A DNA stretch of 40,289 bases from Thermoactinomyces sp. DSM 45891 (GTDB lineage Bacteria; Bacillota; Bacilli; Thermoactinomycetales; Thermoactinomycetaceae). The notes below the pieces were generated by a model. It did not search any database. It saw only the letters and a program-made list of their open reading frames with translations, and was not told the origin of the DNA. How positions within the stretch are numbered: the stretch's first letter is position 1; every line of letters starts with the position of its first letter. Positions 7,732-15,607 of the stretch are shown piece by piece. Location of the stretch: positions 1 through 40,289 of the forward strand of contig NZ_FPJZ01000007.1 in the NCBI RefSeq assembly GCF_900119485.1, given 5' to 3'. A program made the translations under genes and the position numbers.

Positions 7732-9174
7732 ATGGCACAAAATGTACCTGATTACAGTGATGTACCTGAAATCTCCGATTATAAATACGGATTTCGCGAT
7801 AAAGATGTATCGGTGTTCCGTTCGAAGCGGGGTCTTAACCGTCAGATCGTAGAAGAAATTTCCCGTATGAAGGGAGAGTCGGACTGGATGTTGCAGTTCC
7901 GTCTCAAGGCGCTAGAGCAATTTGAAAAAATGCCTATGCCGGATGATCTGAATAGCAAATGGTTCTCCTTGCTGCCAGGTAATCTAAGTGAACTGGACTT
8001 CGATAACATCACTTACTATGTGAAGCCTTCAGAACGACAAGGTAAGACATGGGAAGAGGTACCAGACGAGATTAAGCAGACATTTGATAAACTTGGAATT
8101 CCAGAAGCAGAGCAAAAATTCTTAGCAGGTGTATCGGCTCAGTATGAATCTGAAGTTGTCTATCACAGCATGCAAAAAGAATTAGAAGATCAAGGTGTGA
8201 TCTTCTGTGATACGGAAACGGCTCTTCGTGAGCATCCAGAAATCTTCCGAGAGTACTTCGGAACGGTCATTCCGACGGTGGATAATAAGTTTTCTGCATT
8301 AAATAGTGCGGTGTGGTCTGGTGGATCTTTCATCTATGTACCACCTGGTGTGAAATGTGAAGTGCCACTACAAGCCTATTTCCGCATTAACTCAGAGAAT
8401 ATGGGGCAATTCGAGCGTACTTTGATCATCGCGGATGAAGGCAGCTTTGTTCACTATGTAGAAGGTTGTACGGCTCCGATCTACAGCACAGATTCCCTTC
8501 ATAGTGCAGTAGTTGAGATTGTGGTTAAGAAAAATGCTCGTGTTCGTTATACTACCATCCAAAACTGGGCGCCAAACATCTACAACCTTGTGACGAAGCG
8601 TGCCGTTTGTGAAGCAGGCGGACACATGGAATGGGTAGATGGTAACATTGGTTCGAAACTTACTATGAAGTATCCAGCTGTTGTGATGAAAGGTGAAGGC
8701 GGAAAAGCAGATATTCTTTCCATCGCCGTAGCTGGAAAAGAACAGCATCAAGATGCGGGTGCGAAAGTAACGATGCTAGCCCCTAACTGTACAGCGACTA
8801 TTATTTCGAAGTCGATTAGTAAACAGGGTGGGAAAGTTACCTATCGTGGTTTAACCAAGTTTGGTAAAAACTCCGAAGGATCGAAGGCAAATGTGAAATG
8901 TGATACCCTCATCTTGGATGACCAGTCTACTTCGGATACGATCCCATATAATGAGATTCAAAATGATAACATTATGTTGGAGCATGAAGCGACTGTATCG
9001 AAAGTTTCCGAGGATCAACTTTTCTACTTGATGAGTCGTGGGCTTTCGGAAAATGAAGCAACTCAGATGATTATCATGGGCTTTATTGAACCATTTACGA
9101 AAGAGTTACCAATGGAATATGCAGTTGAGATGAACCGTCTTATCAAGTTTGAGATGGAAGGCTCGATTGGCTAA
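7732..9174 (+). CDS. sufB: SufB, SUF scaffold subunit
   Basis: SufB is the main scaffold on which the Fe-S cluster is assembled, together with SufC and SufD. The 480-residue protein has the N-terminal YKYGFRDKDVSVFRSKRGL segment seen in Firmicute SufB and a long beta-helix. Cys390 (NVKCDTLILDD) corresponds to the sulfur-accepting Cys405 of E. coli SufB. The C terminus reads EHEATVSKVSEDQLFYLMSRG. The ATG at 7732 follows AAGGAGGAG; an in-frame TTG at 7714 lies before that site and is rejected. It is the last gene of the operon and is followed by a hairpin at 9184-9219. Confidence 0.97.
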   Translation: MAQNVPDYSDVPEISDYKYGFRDKDVSVFRSKRGLNRQIVEEISRMKGESDWMLQFRLKALEQFEKMPMPDDLNSKWFSLLPGNLSELDFDNITYYVKPSERQGKTWEEVPDEIKQTFDKLGIPEAEQKFLAGVSAQYESEVVYHSMQKELEDQGVIFCDTETALREHPEIFREYFGTVIPTVDNKFSALNSAVWSGGSFIYVPPGVKCEVPLQAYFRINSENMGQFERTLIIADEGSFVHYVEGCTAPIYSTDSLHSAVVEIVVKKNARVRYTTIQNWAPNIYNLVTKRAVCEAGGHMEWVDGNIGSKLTMKYPAVVMKGEGGKADILSIAVAGKEQHQDAGAKVTMLAPNCTATIISKSISKQGGKVTYRGLTKFGKNSEGSKANVKCDTLILDDQSTSDTIPYNEIQNDNIMLEHEATVSKVSEDQLFYLMSRGLSENEATQMIIMGFIEPFTKELPMEYAVEMNRLIKFEMEGSIG

Positions 9175-9183
9175 TCGAAAACA

Positions 9184-9219
9184 CAAAGAATCCGTTTCCA
9201 AAGAGAGACGGATTCTTTG
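9184..9219 (+). terminator. Terminator of the suf operon
   Basis: A perfect 12-bp stem (9184-9195 with 9208-9219) is followed by CGTTTCTT. It lies between sufB and the convergent phosphoesterase-crystal gene, so it may end both transcripts. Confidence 0.7.
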
Positions 9220-9275
9220 CGTTTCTTGAGTAGATGACGCTAAGTCCTGTGGTGTTCTGGATTATTTCATAGATA

Positions 9276-12083
9276 TCATGATTCTTCTGGCCACAGTTCA
9301 ATGATTTCTACATAATCTACGATAAATTCACTATCATCTGATTGTAGTTCTACAACGAGAGATGCTGCTTCGAAGGACATTGGTTCTGAATGATAGAAAT
9401 CAAAATCATACTGAGAACGAACTTCTATTGTTTCTACCGCGTCATCACCATGTTGAATCGAAATGGTGCCATCCCCTTTTGATCGTATGACCAACTTATA
9501 CTCTTTCTCTTCATCGAAGTCTACGATATCGATAGCTTGTGTTGCAATTGCGTCTAGATTTGAAAGTTGTAATGCGCGATTTCCAGCTTCTAAATCTATC
9601 GTTTTAACATCCCCTTCTACAGTCCAATGACGTAATCCATTGGTAAAGCCGCCATTGTTAAGTAGATTTTGTTCTTGTTCGTACGTGAATAGACGCTGTA
9701 GTGCGTTCTTCATTCTCCTCAATATCATAGAGGAGTTTCCTCTAGCATCTGTCATTATCCAATGTCTTAACTTTGGTAGTGCTGCTAATTCTGGTAATGC
9801 AATAGAGTATATATCTTGATAGGTAAAAGGAGGGAGAATCTCACCGTCCCAGTTTGCCCCTACAAAGAAGGCGTTGATTTTCGTGATAATAGGTTGTAAG
9901 AGTGTATTGATTTTGATGCGTTCTTTCTCTACTTCTATTTTCCATTTAGGTTCTTTCCGTTGTATTTTTTGTATCTCTTTTTCGTTAAGTGGACGTTCTT
10001 CCACGATTTCTAGATTGCTGAGTGTTGCAAAACCATCTGGTGCTGGTGATAGAATACGAAGACTTACTTCAATCCCTGGGTTTGTGTCTGGATATAGGCT
10101 ACCTACATCAATGGTCTCACGGAAGAAATGAAGATCTGGCTTGTCACAACTCGGATCAGAATGAGATCCTGACTTGGTAGATGGAACCGTTAATATTTTT
10201 TTCACTTCTTGTCCATAGCGATAGATAGAAAGTTCTAAGTACTGGCAAGACCTAATAAAGCAAGAAAACCGATACTTTGTATTTGGTTTTAATTTGGATT
10301 CCTCTATTTTTTGATAAGCATAGGAGCTAGAACTATCTTTCGTTTCAGTAGCTCCTGATAACGAGAGATAGTAACCAGAAAAATCATCTAAATTATCGGC
10401 CACCGCTGCTAATTCCCCAAGTAACCATTTATCAGTGTTTTCAAAGTCTCCACCTACTAGTAGGTTCCGCTCCCGTGCAAGTCGTATGGCGCGTCTGATG
10501 AATTTACGTAATTGTGCTTTTTCTTTTCCAAATAAATCAGCAGAGATGGCATTGATTTTCATGAGTAATTGATGGATTTGATAGCTAGAAGTTGCAGGAG
10601 TTAATTTGGTATAGGAAGAGGAGAATATCGCATGGACCTGTTGAGTGATTCTTTCTACATCTTCAGGTGTCTCAATGGATGTTGACGAATTCAATTTTAG
10701 AATAACTGTCCCACCATTGAAATACAAAGTATCATCATCATAGGGGCAGAGGAGCTTTAATGTTATTGTATCAAACTGACCGGTATATGATGATAAATCA
10801 TGTTTCACATTAACTGGTTGCCCATTCAAATAAAAAGTATATTGGTTCACGAAATCATTAACATCGAATTCTGTTGCAACAGGACCGACGGGTGATCCCC
10901 AAATAACCTTTTCTGACGCGTTTTCTTCATCATATGAACATGGAAATTCTTGTGCTGGAATTTGAATCTTCTTTGGAACATTCGCATAATCAAAACGAGC
11001 GATTTCTTTTTTATTTACCCAATCATTGTTACATACTAAGTACAGTACATGGGTATCTGGATACTGTTCTAAAATTAAATACGATTTATTCATAGCACTA
11101 CCGGATAAAAATCGAGGGATATCGCCCCAAATCTCCGGCGCGCTATCTGATGAATCCCCAGCACTATAGTGATAATGGCCACCAAAAACGGCAGCAATCT
11201 TATCTTTATATTGCCTCATTACATTGGCAAACCTTTGTTTAGTATCATTATCCACTGCATGATCACTCGTATCCCAATCATCGAGTTGATGTATATTTAG
11301 AATGGTAATGTAGGGAGCGTCAAAGGTACCTGGATAGTCTAATTGAAATTTCAACCAATTTTCGATATCGATTGGCCGCACGTCATACGTGTAATTACCG
11401 TGTATTAGTGTAGGAAAGCTATTTAATTGAATAAAATAGATATGTGGTAGCATTTGATTCCAAGACTTACCGGTGAGCCCCATGTGATACGCAAAACTTC
11501 CATAGTACCTCCAGTCCCGTCCTTGTTTCAAATTATATTCCCACTGACTATGCCCGGGTTCTACGTCATTTAGGTCTTGATTTATCAACTCGCCCATTGA
11601 ATTCTCGAAGCAAATATCATAATCACCTGTCAGGATATTTTTGCAATTATTTCGATTATTTATCTGATCATGATTACCTAGACCAAAATAATAAGGGATT
11701 TTTAGTGTTTTAAGCATATTTTTCATATCATTCCATTGATATTCTGGACTTGTAGATTGATTATGACCATAAGCTGTCAAATCACCATTTATGATCATGG
11801 TAACGATATTTGTCCCTACGGAATCGGCATATGCATTTATAGAATAGTATTGCTCTAAGATCAAATTTATAGAATTACCCCTTTTGGTACTTGGATTTTC
11901 TACACTCTGACATCCTGCGTCATCATTACATGTTTGGCAGGTATTTCCATTGTAACCATATGGGACACAATTTGTGTTATCTGTACACGGAGTCCAAGGA
12001 TATTGTGGATCAGAAGTAAAGACTACAGATTGTAGTAATGGTCCGAGATCATCGTTATTGGAAATAGGAGGTTTATTTTCCAT
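9276..12083 (-). CDS. Metallophosphoesterase fused to a Cry-protoxin-like C-terminal region
   Basis: This is a 935-residue protein with no signal peptide. Residues about 18-350 form a calcineurin-like phosphoesterase: SDPQ (24-27), NGDLTAYGH (99-107), GNHD (136-139), NIHQ (263-266) and GGHYH (301-305). DxQ replaces the usual DxH in the first motif. Five Cys cluster at 33-58. A beta-rich linker covers about 370-470. Residues about 520-935 resemble the C-terminal crystallisation half of Cry1-type protoxins, with the same order of motifs: ARERNLLVGGDF, YQKIEESKLKPNTKYR, LELSIYRYGQEVKK, LSNLEIVEERPL, ALPELAALPKLRHWI, NLLNNGGFTNGLRHW and FIVDYVEIIEL. No pore-forming Cry domains are present. The ATG at 12083 follows AAAAAGGAGC; an in-frame start at 12155 precedes that RBS. 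A sigma-K-like promoter lies at 12124-12151. An enzyme packed with the spore or in a parasporal inclusion is inferred; the substrate is unknown. Confidence 0.85.
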   Translation of the reverse strand: MENKPPISNNDDLGPLLQSVVFTSDPQYPWTPCTDNTNCVPYGYNGNTCQTCNDDAGCQSVENPSTKRGNSINLILEQYYSINAYADSVGTNIVTMIINGDLTAYGHNQSTSPEYQWNDMKNMLKTLKIPYYFGLGNHDQINNRNNCKNILTGDYDICFENSMGELINQDLNDVEPGHSQWEYNLKQGRDWRYYGSFAYHMGLTGKSWNQMLPHIYFIQLNSFPTLIHGNYTYDVRPIDIENWLKFQLDYPGTFDAPYITILNIHQLDDWDTSDHAVDNDTKQRFANVMRQYKDKIAAVFGGHYHYSAGDSSDSAPEIWGDIPRFLSGSAMNKSYLILEQYPDTHVLYLVCNNDWVNKKEIARFDYANVPKKIQIPAQEFPCSYDEENASEKVIWGSPVGPVATEFDVNDFVNQYTFYLNGQPVNVKHDLSSYTGQFDTITLKLLCPYDDDTLYFNGGTVILKLNSSTSIETPEDVERITQQVHAIFSSSYTKLTPATSSYQIHQLLMKINAISADLFGKEKAQLRKFIRRAIRLARERNLLVGGDFENTDKWLLGELAAVADNLDDFSGYYLSLSGATETKDSSSSYAYQKIEESKLKPNTKYRFSCFIRSCQYLELSIYRYGQEVKKILTVPSTKSGSHSDPSCDKPDLHFFRETIDVGSLYPDTNPGIEVSLRILSPAPDGFATLSNLEIVEERPLNEKEIQKIQRKEPKWKIEVEKERIKINTLLQPIITKINAFFVGANWDGEILPPFTYQDIYSIALPELAALPKLRHWIMTDARGNSSMILRRMKNALQRLFTYEQEQNLLNNGGFTNGLRHWTVEGDVKTIDLEAGNRALQLSNLDAIATQAIDIVDFDEEKEYKLVIRSKGDGTISIQHGDDAVETIEVRSQYDFDFYHSEPMSFEAASLVVELQSDDSEFIVDYVEIIELWPEES

Positions 12084-12123
12084 TTTACATGCTCCTTTTT
12101 TGTATAAATATAATTTAACACAG

Positions 12124-12151
12124 TATACTATGTGTATTTTTTTTAATTGTT
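12124..12151 (-). promoter_or_regulatory. Putative sigma-K promoter of the phosphoesterase-crystal gene
   Basis: On the minus strand AAC (12149-12151) and CATAGTATA (12124-12132) are separated by 16 bp, matching the AC-N16-CATAnnnTA consensus of the late mother-cell sigma factor. It lies about 40 bp upstream of the start codon. B. thuringiensis cry1A genes are also read from mother-cell sigma factors. Confidence 0.55.
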
Positions 12152-12177
12152 TCAAATTTATTTAAAATGGTGGTGTG

Positions 12178-12345
12178 TCACAGAAATAGATACAGTAGGC
12201 TGTTTGAGAGGGACAGGCTGCGAAGTTTCCGTCCTTTTCTAGACATAGAAAATCCCCTCCATAATAGACTCTAAAATAGACTCTAACGCCCTCAAACTAC
12301 ATTATGGGGGCAATTTTGCATCTGTCTACCTTGAGGGGATAATGC
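12178..12345 (-). mobile_element. Possible remnant of an insertion-sequence end
   Basis: On the minus strand, a directly repeated TAGAGTCTA with 3 bp between the copies is followed by GGAGGGG and, 7 nt later, an ATG opening a 22-codon frame (12246 to 12178, MSRKGRKLRSLS...). It looks like the leader and first codons of a truncated transposase gene. Outside it lie partial inverted matches (CCCCTCCATAATAG against CTACATTATGGGGG). No transposase body or opposite end is seen, so this is tentative. Confidence 0.25.
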
Positions 12346-12354
12346 CAAATAAAA

Positions 12355-12367
12355 TCCAACAGTTGGA
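12355..12367 (-). terminator. Weak hairpin after the dap operon
   Basis: TCCAAC/GTTGGA form a short stem that, on the minus strand, is followed by TTTTATTT, 11 bp past the deacetylase stop codon. The stem is only 5-6 bp, so termination is uncertain. Confidence 0.35.
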
Positions 12368-12377
12368 GGTGCAGTTC

Positions 12378-13508
12378 TTATTTTTCTCTCAAAGTTACAT
12401 GTGTCAAATAACGACTCATCAACTCAACCGCGACAGAGATAGCATCTTCGTTTGGCTCAATTTGTGGATGATGGAGTCCGTATGGGGTGTCGACGCCTAA
12501 CCAGAGCATCATCCCGGGGATTTGTTCAAGGAAGTAGCCGAAGTCTTCGCCTGTGAGGGCTTCCTTGCATTCAATAAGCTGAAATGTTGTTTCCGTACGG
12601 GTCCAGTTCATAAATTCTTGGGTAAGTTGATGGTGGTTATATACTTGGCAATAGTTTGATCCCCATGTGAGGGTTCCTTTGCATTGGAAAGATTCTTCGA
12701 TGCCCTGGATGATGGATTGACAGCGTTCTTTTATCAGTTCCATGGATTCGGAAGATAAGGTACGAATTGTTCCTTCAAGAAGCGCTTCTCCTGCAATGAT
12801 GTTTTCTTTCGTACCGGCATGTAGTTTCCCGATGGTAATAATGGCTGAATCGAGCGGATTTATGTTGCGAGCTATGACTGTTTGTAGCTGACCGACGAGC
12901 TGGCATGCGGCGACAACCATATCATGAGCAAGGTGTGGATAGGCAGCATGGCCACTTTTGCCTTTAAGGTGGATAAAGATTTCTTGTGTATTGGCAAATA
13001 AGATCCCTGCTCGGGTGGCAATGGTACCAACTGGGTATTCAGGTGCGATGTGAAGCGCATAGATCTGATCGGGTTTCCAGCGCTGAAATTCTTCACTTTG
13101 GAGCATGGGCTCTGCACCGCCAGGTCCCTCTTCGGCAGGTTGGAAGAGGAATAGCAAGTGATCATCGACGGGATGATGGACGAAGTGATGAATAAGGCCA
13201 AGTGCAATGGTCATATGTAAATCGTGGCCACAAGCATGCATATACCCTTGATGCTTCGAAGGGAAAGGAAGGGTCGTTTGCTCCGTGAGTGGCAAACCGT
13301 CCATGTCTGTTCGGTAGGCGATGGTTTGACGTGGTTTTTTCCCTGTGATCCGTACCAGTACGCCGGTTCGCCATGTTTGCAGTTCAAGGCGATCCTGTGG
13401 AAGTGAGTCGAGAAAGGATAGAATATATTTTTGGGTTTGAAACTCTTCGAATCCAGGCTCAGGAATTTGATGGAGATCGCGGCGAATTTGAGTTAGGTTT
13501 GGCTTCAT
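12378..13508 (-). CDS. dapL: N-acetyl-diaminopimelate deacetylase (M20 family)
   Basis: The enzyme removes the acetyl group from N-acetyl-LL-diaminopimelate, giving LL-DAP for lysine and cell-wall synthesis. The 376-residue protein is an M20 amidohydrolase. Asp69 (YRTDMDGLP) and the HACGHD motif at 91-96 are followed by the catalytic pair Glu126-Glu127 (PAEEGPGG) and His153 (ALHI). The closing GLHHPQIEPNEDAI gives the last metal-side His. M20 members are hard to tell apart, but the operon with dapH fixes the assignment. AAAGGAG lies about 10 nt before the ATG. It is the third gene of dapH-aminotransferase-deacetylase, 31 bp after the second. The symbol follows Bacillus usage (formerly ykuR). 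Confidence 0.88.
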   Translation of the reverse strand: MKPNLTQIRRDLHQIPEPGFEEFQTQKYILSFLDSLPQDRLELQTWRTGVLVRITGKKPRQTIAYRTDMDGLPLTEQTTLPFPSKHQGYMHACGHDLHMTIALGLIHHFVHHPVDDHLLFLFQPAEEGPGGAEPMLQSEEFQRWKPDQIYALHIAPEYPVGTIATRAGILFANTQEIFIHLKGKSGHAAYPHLAHDMVVAACQLVGQLQTVIARNINPLDSAIITIGKLHAGTKENIIAGEALLEGTIRTLSSESMELIKERCQSIIQGIEESFQCKGTLTWGSNYCQVYNHHQLTQEFMNWTRTETTFQLIECKEALTGEDFGYFLEQIPGMMLWLGVDTPYGLHHPQIEPNEDAISVAVELMSRYLTHVTLREK

Positions 13509-13539
13509 CGGTATCGTTCTCCTTTCAATGGAGTGATTT

Positions 13540-14745
13540 TTAGGCGAACTGTAGTAAGACTTCCCTTATTGTAGTAAGGAAATGCTTGATTTCGCTCTTT
13601 TGTAAAGTCAGAGGGGGGAGAAGCCTAATGACGGTTTTGGCGGCGATGTCGACTAGGATACCGCGGGTAAGAAGTTCTTTTTGGATGTGAGTGACTTGAT
13701 CTGCTGTGAGCTTCGTACGAATTCCGATCATCATACCACGACCTTGGATGGTGGTGATTTGTTTCGGGAATTGCTCTTGTAGCACGTGTAAGCCAGCCCA
13801 AAGTTCTTGTGCGGCGAGACGTCCTTTTTCTAATTCCCCTTCTTCTAGCAATAGATCTAGGACGGTATTTCCTAGGGCCGCGCTGAGAGGGGAGGGAGCA
13901 AAGGTGGTTCCATGGTCACCGTACCCAAATATATCGGCTGCTTTGTGATTTGAGATGATTCCCCCAAGTGGAAGTCCGCCACCAATTCCTTTGGCAAATA
14001 AGATTAGATCGGGTGTGAGCCCTGGTAATTCTTCATGTTGATAGGCAAATAGAGAACCTGTACGTCCGATGCCGGTTTGAATCTCATCGAGAGCAAATAA
14101 CATTCCGTGTTCTTGGCATAATTCTTGGGAACGGAGCAGAAAGTTGTGTGGTAGGGAATGAACGCCACCAGCTCCCAAAATCGGCTCGAATAGGGCAGCG
14201 GCAGGCTTTTCCGTACGGCAAATGTCTTCTAGTTGTTCGATGGTTGTCGCTTCAAACACAGGGTAGTCTAACTCAGGGAAGTCTTGATAAATATGTGGTT
14301 GACGTGTGAGTCGGACAGCACCTAGTGTTCGTCCGTGAAAACCATTTGTATACACGATTATGCCGTGTCGATCGGGAGCATATGTTTTACTCCATTTGTG
14401 TATGAGTTTAATAGCGGCTTCTGTCGCTTCAGCCCCAGAGTTGCAGAAGTATACTTTGCCATCTTTGACGGTGTGTTCGACAAGTCTTTGTGCTAGCTGA
14501 ACAGCAGGAGAGTTTAAGAATAGATTGCTAATATGTAAAAAACGCTTTCCTTGTTCCATCAATGTTTCCATGAGACGAGGGTGGGAGTGGCCGAGTGTAT
14601 TTACTCCCAGTCCTGTGAAAAGGTCTAGGTATGTATTACCTTCCATATCGGTTAGATAATTGCCATGGGCGTGATCTATGGCGATTGGAAGTCGTTTTAC
14701 CGTATGCATGATAAAGGTTTCATCTAGTTGCCGAATTGATTTCAT
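13540..14745 (-). CDS. Class III aminotransferase, likely N-acetyl-DAP aminotransferase
   Basis: This is a 401-residue PLP enzyme of the acetylornithine aminotransferase (ArgD) type. It has NSGAEA (102-107), FHGRT (136-140), DEIQTGIGRTG (220-230) and the PLP lysine Lys252 in FAKGIGGGLPLGG. By family it moves an amino group between glutamate and an N-acetylated diamino acid. It sits between dapH and the deacetylase, so the acetylated DAP intermediate is the probable substrate. B. subtilis uses a class I enzyme (PatA) for this step. Arginine synthesis or both roles remain possible. The ATG at 14745 follows GTGAGGTG by 7 nt; the GTG at 14760 is part of that RBS. Confidence 0.8.
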   Translation of the reverse strand: MKSIRQLDETFIMHTVKRLPIAIDHAHGNYLTDMEGNTYLDLFTGLGVNTLGHSHPRLMETLMEQGKRFLHISNLFLNSPAVQLAQRLVEHTVKDGKVYFCNSGAEATEAAIKLIHKWSKTYAPDRHGIIVYTNGFHGRTLGAVRLTRQPHIYQDFPELDYPVFEATTIEQLEDICRTEKPAAALFEPILGAGGVHSLPHNFLLRSQELCQEHGMLFALDEIQTGIGRTGSLFAYQHEELPGLTPDLILFAKGIGGGLPLGGIISNHKAADIFGYGDHGTTFAPSPLSAALGNTVLDLLLEEGELEKGRLAAQELWAGLHVLQEQFPKQITTIQGRGMMIGIRTKLTADQVTHIQKELLTRGILVDIAAKTVIRLLPPLTLQKSEIKHFLTTIREVLLQFA

Positions 14746-14804
14746 GAAGCGACACCTCACACGAGTTTGAAATATGAAAAGGAGCCCCGAAGGGCCCTCT
14801 CTGC

Positions 14805-15515
14805 TTACAATTGGCGTAATTCTTGTTTGATTTCAGTTTTAGAGCGGGTTTTTTCATCGATCTCTTTGATGATTCGAGCAGGAGTACCCGCTACAACTAC
14901 ATTTGGCGGAACGTCGTCTACCACAACGGCTCCAGCGGCTACGACGGAACCTTCTCCAATACGGACCCCTTCTAAGACAACTGCATTTGCTCCTATTAAT
15001 ACATTATCTTCTACGATGACGGGAGTAGCGGATGGTGGTTCGATAACACCTGCGATCACAACGCCTGCTCCGATGTGACAATTTTTGCCCACGGTACCAC
15101 GTCCACCGATTACTGCATTCATGTCGACCATGGTCCCTTCACCGATCACAGAGCCGATATTGATGACGGCCCCCATCATGATTACTGCGTTTGCCCCGAT
15201 TTCGACTTGATCACGAATAATGGCTCCTGGTTCAATACGGGCATGGATATGTTTGTTTTCAAGAAGCGGAATAGCAGAGTTGCGCCGGTCATTTTCTACT
15301 ACGAAGTCTTCAATCTGAGACTCATATGCCTGTAAGATCGGCTGGATGTCTTTCCAATCACCAAAAATGGTGCCGATATGGCCATTAATAAATGTTTTTA
15401 TATTTTCTCCAAAGGATATATTTTCTAACTGTCCTTTTATATATACTTTTACAGGAGTTTTTTTCTCGCTGTTCTTGATAAAGTCAATGATCTGATTCGC
15501 ATCCATCAGTTGCAT
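14805..15515 (-). CDS. dapH: DapH, tetrahydrodipicolinate N-acetyltransferase
   Basis: DapH uses acetyl-CoA to acetylate tetrahydrodipicolinate, the first step of the acetylated DAP branch. The 236-residue protein has the DapH N-terminal domain (MDANQIIDFIKNSEKKTPVKVYIKG, residues 4-28) and a left-handed beta-helix of hexapeptide repeats from about 90 to 210 (IEPGAIIRDQVEIGANAVIMMG and onward). The start is supported by alignment to B. subtilis MKMMDANEII (from memory). AAAGGGG lies 11 nt upstream, and a 6-codon frame overlaps the start in another phase. It heads the operon from an extended -10 promoter at 15565-15573. Confidence 0.95.
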   Translation of the reverse strand: MQLMDANQIIDFIKNSEKKTPVKVYIKGQLENISFGENIKTFINGHIGTIFGDWKDIQPILQAYESQIEDFVVENDRRNSAIPLLENKHIHARIEPGAIIRDQVEIGANAVIMMGAVINIGSVIGEGTMVDMNAVIGGRGTVGKNCHIGAGVVIAGVIEPPSATPVIVEDNVLIGANAVVLEGVRIGEGSVVAAGAVVVDDVPPNVVVAGTPARIIKEIDEKTRSKTEIKQELRQL

Positions 15516-15564
15516 GTAGTGTTCATCCCCTTTGGCATTCTAAAAAAATACAGCTAACTTTTAA

Positions 15565-15573
15565 AGTATAGCA
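15565..15573 (-). promoter_or_regulatory. Extended -10 promoter of the dap operon
   Basis: On the minus strand TGCTATACT matches the TGnTATAAT extended -10 with one change. It lies 50 bp before dapH, between dapH and the HTH-TPR gene. No good -35 is seen. Confidence 0.5.
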
Positions 15574-15607
15574 CACTCGATTTCGGTACTAAAGGTTGGA
15601 TCGGTTC

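Noticed and set aside
12084..12155. 24 extra N-terminal residues of the phosphoesterase fusion, which look like a hydrophobic leader
   Set aside because: The strong RBS AAAAAGGAGC falls inside this stretch and serves the ATG at 12083; the -10 element also lies close to 12124, so the upstream codons would be largely untranscribed leader.
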